From positions 317,935,501 through 317,999,500 of the forward strand of contig NC_134137.1 of the NCBI RefSeq assembly GCF_033958435.1: a stretch of DNA of 64,000 nucleotides, given 5' to 3'. Within the stretch, counting starts at the first letter, position 1; each line of letters starts with the position of its first letter. The notes below the pieces were generated by a model. It worked only from the letters and a program-made list of their open reading frames with translations, ran no database searches and was not told the DNA's origin. Position numbers and translations under genes: made by a program. Below are positions 34,951 to 46,288 of this stretch, in pieces. This DNA comes from Carettochelys insculpta (lineage: Eukaryota; Chordata; Testudines; Carettochelyidae).

Positions 34951-35999
34951 TGTTAGCCGGTGGCCAGGTAATGTGCAGTGAGGTACTCCCCTGGGTCCTA
35001 AACAACCCAGTTTTTTTACTGCTAGAGCAGGGAGCTCCTAGCACTCTCACCTATGGCCAGGCTGTGGTAACCAAACGGTTAAAGTTCTTTTTATTGTGCC
35101 AGCTGTGTTGCAGTGACAAAGAGTAACAGCAATCAGGCTCAGATCTCAACTAGTTACAAGTTTATTAAGCTACAGTTATAAGCGTGTGGTTACAAAAGGC
35201 TATTGTCTACTTCTTATATGCTAGCAGAGTACCGGTGTTAACAGGTTACGTTACAATCCAACACAAAGATATCTGTTACCATTTAACACAATGACATCTT
35301 AATACAACAACATCTAGTTACAGAGCTCTAATTCTTTATCTGTGTACATCAAAAAGGAGACCTTAACGTGGGTGTATCTTACCCTCCTTGCGTCTCTCGA
35401 TACCTGCATAGCCAAGCCAGGATCGGTCACTCAGTTCCACGGAAAGGCGAATACGAGGTTGGGCGTCCCCAGTTGCGGACCTCGGGAGGCAATCACCTGA
35501 CCCGACCAGCAGGTAGTTGGTGGGAATGCACTCAGAGTCAGAGTGCTGCTGGGCCCATCTTTGTACCACGTAGGTCACGTATTCTCTTTCTTATCTGTGG
35601 TGCCAGATCGTACTGGTCTGTCTTTTGTGACACCAGTTTTTACAAGGGCAATTCTTACTTAATTTGCACTTGTAAGACAGGAAATAAGCAATTTGGGAGT
35701 ACAGGACATTCTTTTACAAGGGCAGAGATTTCCCTTCTGGGATGGCTGTGTGGGTGCATCAAATCCATCAATGCCAGCTGGGGTAATTTCCTGAGGCCCC
35801 CCTTATTGACAGTTAGCCTGCTAGCCCTCTATCTTTGTTTTCTGTTTCTCAGGGTCACGAAGAGCCAGCACATCTGGGCCTCAGTGAGACACATCAAAGA
35901 TTGTGCTGTTTAACTGCTGTTCAGTGCCCTGTGTGCTCTGAGGCACCTTAGAGGGGAGGCAAAAGCTGGTCTGTAGTGGGCAGATTTTGTCTGGCTACA
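34951..35999 (-). mobile_element. Solo LTR of an endogenous retroelement, CTGTG target duplication
   Basis: Starts TGTTAGCCGG and ends CTGGCTACA, so the ends are the expected short inverted TG...CA. A perfect 5-bp duplication, CTGTG, flanks it at 34946-34950 and 36000-36004. On the minus strand an AATAAA lies near 35165, about 210 bases before the far end, as expected for the R region, which sets the orientation. No internal gag/pol sequence is present; recombination between two LTRs would leave this. A 181-codon open frame inside (35368-35913) is not a gene. ERV versus Ty3 origin is not decided. Confidence 0.8.
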
Positions 36000-36004
36000 C
36001 TGTG

Positions 36005-36748
36005 TCTCTAAAAGAAGAGAGAAAGTTTAGATAGTATAGGAAAAATGGGACTAGAGAGACACTTGGTAAGATAAGAATTTTGTATCATTCACCTAAGGCA
36101 TCAGTTCTCTCAGAAAATTCCCTCAGCCTGATGAGAAAGCCATAAGCATTTACCTTTATTTTATCTGTGGTTCAGTTTAATTGAAACTCTTGCTACGATG
36201 ATCAGAGTTCACCAAAATAATGAAGGCATTCAGAAAGGGAAAGTGACATACAAATTAGGCAGGAATGTGGATGATTTACTCATTTTTCTAAAGCCGATTT
36301 CTCCATCTTCAGTAACCAACCCACTATGAAATAGTATATAAGTGTACTTTACAAAACTAATTGGAAAACAGCCAACATTTAGATATGAATTGACCCTCAA
36401 GGTAACCCTGCCAGTGTTTTATTGACAGGTTTTGCTGTGATGCTCATTTGTAATATTTCAGACATTTTGCAAACTCAAATCCGACTAATGAGGTTTTGTG
36501 GAACTTAAACATGGCATAGGGGCAACTCTTCTGAAGCATAAAAAGAACAGGTTCCCTTTAAACATTTACTATTCCTTTGATGACCTTCTGCTCTGCAGTT
36601 GCAGGCCTGATTTGGGTCTGCTCCAGATGGTGTCTATTGCTCCCCACAACCAAAAACCCAAATAACAGAAAAAACAACCACATGTCATATTAAGCCCAAA
36701 TCTACTTTCTTTAAATATGAAGCTTATAGTCTCTTTGTGGAGATAACA
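36005..36748. other. No gene recognised
   Basis: AT-rich unclassified sequence. Confidence 0.5.
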
Positions 36749-36840
36749 GCAACAAAGGGTCCTGTGGCACCTTATAGACTAACAGAAACGTTTTGAGCAT
36801 GAGCTTTCGTGAGCACAGACTCACTTCATCAGATGCTGGT
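36749..36840 (-). ncRNA. Hammerhead-ribozyme-like motif in a Penelope-type relic
   Basis: The minus strand reads CUGAUGA (36832-36826), an extra A, GUGAG, a six-base loop UCUGUG, CUCAC, then GAAA and AGC-UCAU-GCU, followed by C. These match the hammerhead core CUGAUGA...GAAA with a perfect 5-bp stem II and a 3-bp stem III before the cleavage-site UC. Stem I is not formed by the flanks, and the extra A departs from the consensus, so activity is doubtful. Penelope-like elements are known to carry such motifs. Confidence 0.5.
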
Positions 36841-37804
36841 CTTGCTTTGGAAGATTCATGAAAGGATTACCCCTCTGTGTTACCGACTGTGGCACCAGCT
36901 AGGATAAAATCAATGAAGGCTATCAGTTCTCTTTGTGCTTTTGGTGAGAGGGGGCAGTTAAACCAATTACCATTGGGGGAAGATGATTTTTTTTTGCATG
37001 CAATAGCATTTGATTTAAGTGGATTATGGGTGTTTAATGCCTTCTGGTAGCTGGCTTTGGCTATTATTTGGAATAGGTTATCAGCCTAGATGAACTATTT
37101 ATGTAAGGCCAAGTCTACTGTCATGTCTATAGCAGAAGATGCCACATGTTTCTTGACATGAGACTGAAACGTAGAGGGTTTTGATTAGAATTTTCCCAAA
37201 AAATGAAGACAACAGCTAGTTTTTTGAAATACAAAAAGATTGTATATGGTAATGTATATTTTCAGAGATATAGTTTTAGAATCAAAGGAGTATTCTAAAA
37301 CACGACTTTATAGCAAGGTTACAATGAGGCATAATGTGTGTGTGTGTGTGTGCATATATATATATAAAATCTTTATCGTAATGTAATCAAACAGTCCTCA
37401 AAGATACACACTTACACATGCCATGCCTCAATTCATTCTACATGTGTGAAAGCATATTTTGCAGAGACTCTCGTATAATAGTAACACAGAAATGAAACAG
37501 CTGAGGAATTGTCATTACATTTATAAATTACCTCAGAAATTCTTAATAATTTCTCAGCTTTTGCAGTGTGACAGGATTCATGATATGTAAAACAGGACAT
37601 GTGGATTTAGATTTCCATCAAATTATTAAACTGTACATCTCTCTGTAATATAAGGGAAAAAAATCTGGACGCTAAAACAAAGTATTGCTACAAATAGAGG
37701 GAAAAAAAGCAAGGATGAGGAATATAGTAAAACAGAATGACAAGCACTTGTAACACTGAAACATATACAGTACATCCAGAATTACAAGTGTAATCCTTCT
37801 GTCA
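36841..37804. other. No gene recognised
   Basis: AT-rich sequence with one microsatellite (listed separately). Confidence 0.5.
37334..37366. repeat. (TG)n(TA)n microsatellite
   Basis: TGTGTGTG run followed by ATATATAT. Confidence 0.9.
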
Positions 37805-38507
37805 GAAGGAGTCAGCAGCAACCAGGGCTGGGTTCAACATCTCGGGGTTCCTTTTCATCAATCTCACACAGAACCGGCCCCCACCCAGTAGCCTGGGAAA
37901 TTCACACACCCCGGGGCACCTTGGAGAGGCAATGCTTCCCCACTCACAAGCACAGAGTCAGAGTGTAGAAAAGAAAATTTTAATGGAAGAGGTAGAAAAG
38001 TCAACTGGCGTAAGCTTGGGAAAATACCACATCCAGTGTTCATAACCAATCCTCAAGTAACTGTCCCAGCTCAAATGGATTGAGCAGTGTCCTTGGCCTC
38101 TCAGGCTCACCAGTCCAATACTGTAAACAGCCAATCCACACACCCCAAACTTTCTCCACACACCCCAATTCAAATGTCCCACTTACAACTCGGTCCAGTC
38201 CATGCAGGCCCTGACACATCACCCTTATGCATTTCCTCACAGAACCTGAGTCAATGTCCCCCTTGCACGGGTCTGACATTCCGCTTGCTCCCTCCCAGCT
38301 CCACCACAGGCCGCACCATCCGTCTGGCCACTGCTGCTCCTACCACTCGTCTGCTGGTCACTCCTGCCATCTGCCCACTGCTCCTCCTACCGGCCATCCG
38401 CCAGTCATGCTGTCCACTGTCTGCTGCTCCTCCTACGGGCCAGCCATCAGTCATACCGTCTTCTGTGGGTTTGGTCTGAGGCAAAACCCTGTGATTTCAG
38501 CTCTCAT
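37805..38507 (-). mobile_element. Possible truncated LTR fragment
   Basis: GC-balanced, C-rich text with 'ctgggaaattcacacaccc' and 'agaaaattttaatggaag' resembles reptile endogenous LTRs in reverse. It stops exactly where H2 begins, so H2 may have inserted into it. No ends or target duplication seen. Confidence 0.3.
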
Positions 38508-38751
38508 AGTGTGTCTACACTACAGCTCTGTTTCAAAAGAACGTCTTTCGAAAGAGAACATCGAAAGATGCTCTTCCAAAATGGAGCATCCACACATGTC
38601 AGCAGGGATCGAAGTTTCGATCCATTATTTCGAAAGCCCCCACAGCGCAATTTCAAAAGAGAGTGTCCACACGCGCCAGGGTGCTCTTTTGAAAGAGCAG
38701 GGGCAGGGGGTGCATTGTGGATGAGCTCTTCCGGGGCCGCCACCCACTGTC

Positions 38752-38766
38752 CCCTTAAAGGGCCCC
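38752..38766 (+). promoter_or_regulatory. CCCTTAAAGGGCCCC box, putative promoter of H2 transposase
   Basis: Same sequence as the H1 box and the same distance (about 75 bases) before the ATG at 38838, although most of the surrounding sequence differs. That argues for functional conservation. Confidence 0.5.
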
Positions 38767-38837
38767 CCTCCACAGTCCTGTCCCCAGGCAGAGAAGAGAG
38801 AGTGAGAGAGAGCGCAGAGCAGGCATCCCAGGCTCTC

Positions 38838-40077
38838 ATGAACCCCGAGCAGCAGCACCCCAGCATTGAGGCCATGGCCAGCGCATTGCAGAGGCCATCC
38901 TCAGGGTGCGATGTTCCCATCCAGACCCTCGGGTCACCTGCCACCTGTGGAGCTTCCTCACAAGCAGCGACTGGTGGGACCGGCTGGTGCTGGAAGACTG
39001 GGGCGATGACTGGTGGCTACAGAACTTCAGGATGACCAAGGGGACATTCCTGGAGCTGTGCCACTGGCTCTCCCAAGTCCTCCAGTACTGGGACACCCAC
39101 ATGAGGTCAGCACTCCCCCTACAGAAAAGGGTGGCCATCACCCTATGGAAGCTGGCCACCCAGGACAGTTACTGATCTGTTGGCCACCAGTTTAGGGTGG
39201 GAAAGGCCACTGTCAAGGCCATTGTCATAGAGGTGAACTACGGCTGGGTCACACCCACACTGTATGCGGGGAGCAGGGGGCACCCCAACAAGGGGCCCTA
39301 TCAGGGAGTGGTGGGGCATCCCCCACCAGGGACAGGGGCAGAGAGTGGTGCGGGGGTGGGTGTACAGTATGCATCCCAGGCCACACTCATGAGTAAGTAC
39401 CCTCACCGCCCTGCATGTCGTCCATGCCATCAACAAGGTGCTCCTGCGGCAGTTGATCCATGTCAGGTACCTGGACAATGCCATGTGGAGCTTCCAGGAG
39501 CTGGGCTTCCCCAACTGCTTTGGGGCCCAGGACGACACACACATCATCATCAGGGCCCCAGAGCACAGTCATAGGCCTATGTGAATCAGAAGGGTTACCA
39601 TTCCGTGGTCCTGCAGGCACTCGTCGATGCCAACGGCTGGTTCCAGGACATCTGCATGGGCTGGTCCAGCTGTGCCATGACACTAGGGTTTTCAGGAACT
39701 TGGGACTGGGACGTAGCATGGGCGAGGGGACCTTCCTCCCCCAGCAGGAGCTGCCTGTCGGGGACACAACAATGCCACCGTGTATTGTGACAGGTGCAGC
39801 CTACTCCCTGCAGCCCTGGCTCATAAGGCCATACACAGGGCACACCCAGCTGAGCCAAGACCATTTTAATGAGCAGCTGAACCTGGCCCGGAATACTGTA
39901 GAGCAGGTGTTCAGCTGCCTCAAGAGGCACTTCAGGTGCCTCCACACGAGGCTGGACGAGGGCCTAGTCAATGTCCCAGAAGTGGTCGGGGCATGCTGCA
40001 CCCTGCATAACCTCATGGAGGCCAAGAACGAGCCCTACATACATGGGGTGGGCCACCCAGCCAGCGCACGGGTATGA
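38838..40077 (+). pseudogene. H2 Harbinger transposase, multiply broken
   Basis: Start MNPEQQHPSIEAMASA, then a one-base deletion near 38885 moves to the frame SSDWWDRLVLEDWGDDWW. DSY, stop (TGA 39173-39175), then VGHQFRVGKATV shows another arginine-to-TGA change. Donor 'gag/gtgaac' at 39232/39233 corresponds to the H1 donor; the acceptor position reads 'ctgcat', so the AG is lost. Exon 2 begins VVHAINKVLLRQL at 39417. The first catalytic D survives in GAQDDTH (39531-39533), the second in HDTRVFRN, and E in VEQVFSCLK. Further breaks are a TGA near 39583 and a frameshift near 39680. It ends HPASARV at 40077. It is older than H1 and cannot be functional. Confidence 0.85.
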
Positions 40078-40292
40078 GCAGCCCCCTGCTGCCCCATGCT
40101 GCCTGTCCCAGCAGGATGGGATGCGGATCTGGGAAGCCCTATGCCAGGCCTTTGAGTGGGCTGCATGGTGAGCCCCCCCCGCACACACACACCACCATCC
40201 TGCACACACGCATGCATATGCACGCACACACACCACCACATTGCACACTCCCCCCACCACACATGCACAGGGGACACGTGGTGGAACACAAA

Positions 40293-40307
40293 AATAAACG
40301 TTTTATT
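40293..40307. terminator. Overlapping two-way polyadenylation signals of H2
   Basis: AATAAA on the plus strand (40293-40298) and TTTATT, AATAAA on the minus strand (40302-40307), sit three bases apart between the two convergent genes. One compact block could end both transcripts. Confidence 0.6.
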
Positions 40308-40463
40308 TAAATAACAAAACAAGTCTTCTTGACAACTATTTACAGGGGCGGAATGGGTGGTGGGGGTAGGGGGTAACTATTTACAGGGGTAGAGAGGCCC
40401 CAGGTGGGTTCCCATGGGGGAGGCAGCTTAGTGCTGCTGGGGGCTTGATGGGCATGATCCCCA

Positions 40464-42135
40464 TCAGCCATGCCCTGCCCATACCCGCCTTGTCCGGGGG
40501 CCTCGTCGGGGCCAGGCTGGGGCTGGGGCCGGGGCTGGTGCCACAGGCAGGTGGGGCGCACCTGGGGCAAGGCCTCTGAGGGCTGTGCGGGGTCGGCGCA
40601 GGAGGAGTGGGGGGTGGGAGCCACGGCCTGCCCCTGGGCTGGCCCTTGCCAGCAGCATGTGGGCCAGCTGCATGGGGGCAGGTGGGTTTGGATCAGGGCA
40701 GCAAGGTAGGGCATTTGGGGGGGGTTCACTGCCAGTGATGGGGTTGGATGGCAGAGGGTGAGGGGAAGTTGGAAGGGTGGGGGGGAGTTTGGAAACGGGG
40801 AGGCCAAGTGTGGGACATGGGAGGTAGGAGGGGGGGAGGGGTGGGTGAGTGGGTGAGGGGCAAATGGGGGACCGTGGGGTGGGGTCAGGAGGTGTGGCTG
40901 TGAGAGTGGGTGGCGATGGGGTGGCAGTCAGGCCTGGGCAGATAGCCACAGCCTGGGTCAGGGAGTCGAGTTTGGCTGCCACCTGGTCCCAGTCCCACTG
41001 CTCCATCTCCAGACTCCCGCAGCATGCTGGAAAGGTCCTGCAGTGCTGCAGTGTGAGCAGCCTCCCCTGTATCTTCCTCCCCACCCAGGTGGCGCTGGCA
41101 GATGGCCCGGTGGTGGGCCCGAGCTGCGACAGTGAGGGATCCTGTTAGCTTCCCCTTGCCCTCAGTGGTGGGGCTGGTCCGGCCATTGGCTACAGGAGCT
41201 GTGGAAACAAAAGGGGAGAATGGGCGGGACATGAGTTGCAAGCACTGAACCTTGTGCACCCCCCCCACCAGGTGCCATGTGATGCCCATGTCTGGGCGTT
41301 CCCTGTGTGGGTGCCAAGGGTACGGGATACCCCATGCTGCCCCCCAATCCCTCCACAGCCACCTGTCTGTGGTGCTGTCCTGCCCACATGGTGCTGAGTG
41401 CCATGTGTTGGCCCCCTCATCCGAGCCCAGGGAACGCAGCATTCTGGAGTCCACAGGCCCTGGTGTGGCGGGCACTTGGGGGAGTTGCAGCAACCCTGGG
41501 TGAGACCAGATGCCCCCTCCTCAGTGCCTTGGTGGCTGGTGTGTGGGCCACCTACCTGTGGGTCCCTCCGGAAGTTGAGCGAGGTATGGATGGAAGGGGT
41601 CCGGCTGGATGGCCTGGATGGGATGTCAATGATGAGGGCCCCCTCGCTTGAGTCCTCATCATTGCTGGTGGTCTCCAGCCTCCATGGGAGCCTGGTGCTG
41701 GGCACAGGTCCAGGATGGTCCTCCTCTGTCCCCATCTTGGGCTCCTGATCCAATGCCAGGACTGTTGTGTCCAGCAGCATGGCCAGGGGTCCCGCCTCCT
41801 TGGGTCCAAGGAGGCAGTCCAGGTGTTTATAGTACGGGCAGCTGGTGGGCGCTGCCCCTGACTACCTGGCCATGTCCCTGGTCCTACAGTATCCCTGGTG
41901 CAGCAATTTCACCTTAGACCTCACCTGGTCCGGGGTCTGGGTGGGGTGACCCCGACCGGTGAGGCCCGTGACGAGGCTCTGGAACACTGCTGCCTTCCTG
42001 TGCCAGACCCCCATCTGGTGCAGGGTGTCTTCATCTGCCCAGAGGGCAAGGAGGTCCCGCACATCGGCATCAGTCCAGGAGGGGGCCTGGTGCTTGGGGG
42101 GCTGACTTCCTTCCTGGGAGGGCTCCCCAATTTCT
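40464..42135 (-). pseudogene. H2 Myb/SANT-like accessory protein, broken
   Basis: The minus strand reads DVRDLLALWADEDTLHQMG, then QVRSKVKLLHQGYCRTRDMA (about 42070-41865) and a stop; the Myb-like domain is recognisable beside its H1 counterpart. The linker continues SCPYYKHLDCLL and EDSSEGALIIDIPS in shifted frames. Donor CACAG/GTAGG at 41556/41555 and acceptor TTTCCACAG near 41199 mirror the H1 intron. The next exon reads PVANGRTSPTTEGKGKL, then AARAHHRAICQRHLG, and in another frame LEMEQWDWDQVAAKLDSL, a helical segment. Several frameshifts. Its exact start cannot be fixed. Confidence 0.7.
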
Positions 42136-42530
42136 TTGGGGGCCCCTGGGGTGGGTAGGGGTCAGGGGCACTGGCTCAGGGCTGGCTGAAGCATTGTGCA
42201 AGAGAGCAGGCTGTGCAGCAGCATGGGCTCCCTGCTGCCTGCACACTCTCAGCTTCCTGCCTGAGGGCTTCTGGGAGCCTGCATCCTGAAACACTGCTGG
42301 ACGCTGGAGCCATAGAACTCTGCTTGTGCTGAGAGCAGCACTGATTCCTGCCAGCTGATCACGGCCATAGAGAACCTGCTCTTTCGAAAGAGCCGGTCAC
42401 AGAGCATCTATACATGCACGCTTTCAAAATAATCTGTCGAAGGAGGGCACTCTTCCCATCCCAGGATGGCAGGACCGACTTCAAAACAGCAGGGGAGTTC
42501 TTTCAAAGTTAATATCAAAAGAGCACTATT

Positions 42531-42963
42531 GCTGTGTCTACACTAGCCAAGAACTTCGAAATGGCCATGCAAGTGGCCATTTCGAAGTTTACTAATGAAG
42601 CGCTGAAATACATATTCAGCACCTCATTAGCACACGGGCGGCCACCGCACTTCAAAATTGACACGGCTCACCGCCACGCAGGTCATCCAGACGGGACTCC
42701 TTTTTAAAAGGATCTCACCTACTTCAAAGTCCCCTTATTCCTATGAGCAGATGGGAATAAGGGGACTTCAAAGTAGGCAGGGTCCTTTCAAAAAGGAGCC
42801 CCCTCTGGACAAGCTGCGTAGCAGCAAGCCGCATCAATTTTGAAGTGCCATGGCTGCCCACATGCTAATGAGGCACTGAATATGTATTTCAGCACTTCGG
42901 TAGTAAACATTGAAATGGCTATTTGCATGGCCATTTCAAAGTTTTGGCTAGTGTAAACATAGC
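42531..42963. mobile_element. TTCGAAATGGCC-family MITE at the right edge of H2
   Basis: Starts GCTGTGTCTACACTAGCC, ends GGCTAGTGTAAACATAGC, with 'cttcgaaatggcc' subterminal repeats as in the 21.3-kb copy but about 90 bp longer. No clear target duplication. It sits directly on the expected H2 terminus. Confidence 0.75.
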
Positions 42964-44713
42964 TTAGTATACTATTCTACCTTTTAACAGAGAAGAAGGA
43001 TTAGCTAAAGTAGGTTTTTAGCTATATGACCAATGCTTAGACAGGGCCAAGACACTCAGCTACCCCATTCAACCAGTACTCCCTCCTTTTTTACTTTGCT
43101 ATACTTTAGAGCAGGGGAGCCCTGCACAATCCATGTCTTATGGACTTATGATGACTGCCCTGTACCCCACAACAACTTTGAGAATTGGTGAGATTTCACA
43201 ATTCTTATTCTGAGTGTTAGCATACATTGTGATTTTACAACAAAGTGTTTACAATAGAGAAAACCCTATTGCTTCTTTGCTACCCATCAGGCTTTGTTTG
43301 CAAGGCATCATATATGCACACCTTTGCATTCTCATGCAAATGATCTCTGTGAGACACATTCCTCCCAGCCCTCAGCAGCATTGAGTTCCTACTGGCACAT
43401 TCCTTACACAAGTCCTGATCTATAAGCAAAGCATTTGCAACAGATGGGTTATCAAAAGGGCTCAGGCCAAGAGTTTAGAAGATATTTTGTCATTTATGTA
43501 AAAAACATTTTGGTGGAATCAAAAGTCAAAGTCATCAAACTATTTAAAACTATAATTGGCAACAACTGGAATTTCCTCATAGCCTACAACAAGTATCACA
43601 GAAATGAATTATGATGATAAGGAAAGAGATTATCACAGGTCTTTGAAATAATACCCCCTTCCCCTGCCCCCATAATATCATACCAAATTCAATATGGCCA
43701 GATACAAATTTTGGATTAAAACTGAAATTTGGATATTTAGAATTTTGAAATGATCACCGCTGTCTTGTCCTCTAATACACATCACAGCACAAACAACTAT
43801 ATATCCTCCTTTCAGTATAGTTAAATATAAAGCATCATTTAAAATGTGCAGCTGTCTCTACAAAAGGTTTTGAAATGCTACATTGTTAGAGAGCGACAAA
43901 CCTTAAAGTAAACACCAAAATAAACCAAACTTACTCCTTTTTGGGAAGGGTGGGGTGGGCAAAGGGGGAGGAGAAGAGGACAATGGAAGGAAAATAGGAC
44001 CTAGAAATCCTTACCTTGAAATGAGATATAACTACTTTCAGAAACTCAGAGAAAATGAAAGATAACATATAAAAACTTTGCAGCATGTATCTACATGTTT
44101 CTTCCTCTTTCACTAATGCTTCCCAAGCTGTTCCTGCTAGTATGATTAACCTGTTTATGTGCATGTGTCGTTTTTGCATCTGAACATTGGCTACGTACGG
44201 GCATCGTATACATGTTATACTTCTGGGTGACAACCACCTGGTAAAATTTACACTAAGAACAATGTATGGATGGTTCATCAAGGTCACTTACATCTAACAA
44301 TGGGCCATAGAAGAAACTCATTCCAGCCCTGACAGCTCTTTTTAAGGATGCTTCAGCAAGAATCTGGGGAATGGCTATCTTTTGTGAATCATCAAACCAT
44401 GAAAGAACATGTGATTTATTCATGTGACTCTGGACCCCATCTTTGGCCAGTGACTTTCCACAGAGACAGTGATTCCTCCAAGCACATAGCAAAGGATATA
44501 AAGACCCCTCAAATATCTCCACTTTTGCCTCTTTCCCGCCCTCATTCTCTGGACTAAGGATTTACAATAAAAATGAGCATTTTAAACTATGCGCTGAAGG
44601 CCTTTATTGGGAAAGAGTTTATTTACATATTAGCCTGGCTAAAAGGTTGATCTTATGGGGTGAGAGGAACCCTATGTTTGATTCAGTAGGTTTTCAGTAA
44701 CTATGCCTCAAAT
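42964..44713. other. No gene recognised
   Basis: AT-rich DNA. A 118-codon minus-strand frame (43931-44287) has no domain and no exon support. Confidence 0.5.
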
Positions 44714-45115
44714 GCTATGTTTACACTAAGTTCTTTTGAAAGATTTTTCGAAAGAAGGGGGCTCTTTCGAAAGATTCCATGGAGCATCAACACACAAAAA
44801 ACATTATTTCAAAAATTAATCAAAAGAATGCAGTGCTCTTTTCAAAAATGCACCTCTGCTCCTGTTTTGGGAAGAACACCTCCCTTCAAAAGCTTATTTT
44901 CAAAGAAAGTGTGTGTAGATGCTCCTCTGGGCCCTCCTTTAGGAAGAGATTTTTCAATCCCTGGCCCATTCTTTCGAAAGAGCAGGGGCTGCGTGGATGT
45001 TCTCTATTGATCCGCTTCATTGTGTGTGGACTCACTCTTCTGAAAGAACGTTTTTTTTGGAAGATATCTTCCAGAAGAGCTTCTTTCAAAGGATTTCTGT
45101 AGTGTAGATGGAGCC
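44714..45115. mobile_element. MITE with TTCGAAAGA motifs
   Basis: Starts GCTATGTTTACACTAAG and ends GTAGTGTAGATGGAGCC. Internal 'gctctttcgaaagattcc' and 'ttctttcgaaagagcagg' match the 31.6-kb copy and the H2 ends, so it may be an H2-related derivative. Confidence 0.7.
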
Positions 45116-45120
45116 ATGGA

Positions 45121-45240
45121 GAAGTTTCAGAGGGGTAGCTCTGTTGGTCTTTTTTAGCAAAACCAAGGAAAAGTCCTGTCCCCCCTTAAAGACTAACAAA
45201 TTTATTTGTGCATACACTTTCATGGGCTGGTATCTACTTT
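45121..45240 (+). mobile_element. Penelope-type relic
   Basis: 'gtttcagaggggtagctctg' then 'aaagactaacaaatttattt' and 'cacttt catggg' match the repeat at 1.5 and 36.8 kb. The hammerhead-like core is cut off at its end. Confidence 0.55.
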
Positions 45241-46021
45241 GTTAGGTACATGACAGAGTCATTATGGAGTCCACCATATAAGGGTTGAGACAAGGGCTTG
45301 AGTGGCTCAGGAGAATGCATGCTTGGCCTTCTGTTAAGCAGCATGGTGACAAAGAAGTTCATTTTTGTTACTGGCTTGGTGCAGTCTAATGCTAGAATAA
45401 CCCCCAGTTTCAGGGTGGTGTTTTCACTTTATCTCAGCCCTTTATCCTAAACTTGGTATTCTGGGCTGTGACCCACTGAGGCATTGTGACAATCTCAATT
45501 TACCCATTCAGCACCTTTAAATTGCTTCCAATTCTGGTAACTCAAGTATTTACTCCAGTCTTAAAGAACAGATTTTAATCAAGCAAATAAGGGATAGTTA
45601 ATTATGTGCATGGGTTGTGCTTTAAATTATTAGCTGTGTTCATCACTTCCTAGCATACAAGCCAGGTGTGACATGGCAGCTCTTCCTTTAACTGCTGCTC
45701 ACAGAGAGGCAGTTAGAAACAGACTTAATCCAATTAGCAAGCATATCCTCATGTGAAAAGTGAAAAACTGCTGACAGTTGCAATGACTGCCATTCCCGAA
45801 CTTCTAGTACCAGATTCTGTAATAGACCTCTGTGTGCACTAAGCTGTCGCCTTAGAGACCACACACACGATGAAACATTTCAAATATAACATTGATCTGT
45901 CTAAAAATATCAGTGCTGCCACCTCAATCATATAAGAGAAAAAAAATGGAAAATAATGCAGTTTGAAGCAACTATGTATAAGTATCCCTGGTCATTGGTG
46001 TGAAAGGTACCTTCCTACACA
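45241..46021. other. No gene recognised
   Basis: Unclassified sequence. Confidence 0.5.
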
Positions 46022-46288
46022 CAGGCTATGGTCATGCTAGAGAAGTCTGTTGACAGAAGTCACTGTTGGAAGAGATTTTTCCAACAAAACTTCTGCCAAC
46101 AGAGTGTGGCCGTGCACAAAAGCCAATCAGAAGAGTGCTCTGCTGTGCTGCCAGAGCAACCGGCCTGCCCGGCTGCTCTCTTGACAAAACAGGGACCTGG
46201 AAGCACAGCAGACAGAACTGCTCATGCTTCTGGATGCCCCGTCTGTAGAGAGAGGCCCCACCAGGGCGTCCACACAGCTTTTTTGACA
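46022..46288. mobile_element. Truncated TGTTGACAGAAG-family MITE
   Basis: The left end has 'gtctgttgacagaagtcac'. The right part stops at 'cttttttgacaac', before the expected outer terminus, and joins truncated Tigger sequence directly. Confidence 0.6.

Larger units (their letters stand above)
38508..42530. mobile_element. PIF/Harbinger transposon H2, degraded, two convergent genes
   Basis: Left end AGTGTGTCTACACTACAG, followed by TTCGAAAGA motifs. The right subterminal part (42380-42530) has matching 'ctctttcgaaagagcc' and 'ttctttcaaagtt' text, but its tip is replaced by a MITE at 42531. Gene order and intron position are those of H1, yet sequence and terminal motifs differ, so it is a separate family. 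About 4.0 kb. Confidence 0.8.

Noticed and set aside
35368..35913. 181-codon open frame on the plus strand
   Set aside because: It lies wholly inside a solo LTR and on the strand opposite to the inferred LTR direction, with no recognisable domain.
38087..38724. Proline/threonine-rich frames before H2
   Set aside because: Repeated 'ctgctgctcctac' text of an LTR-like fragment, crossing the H2 boundary in one case.
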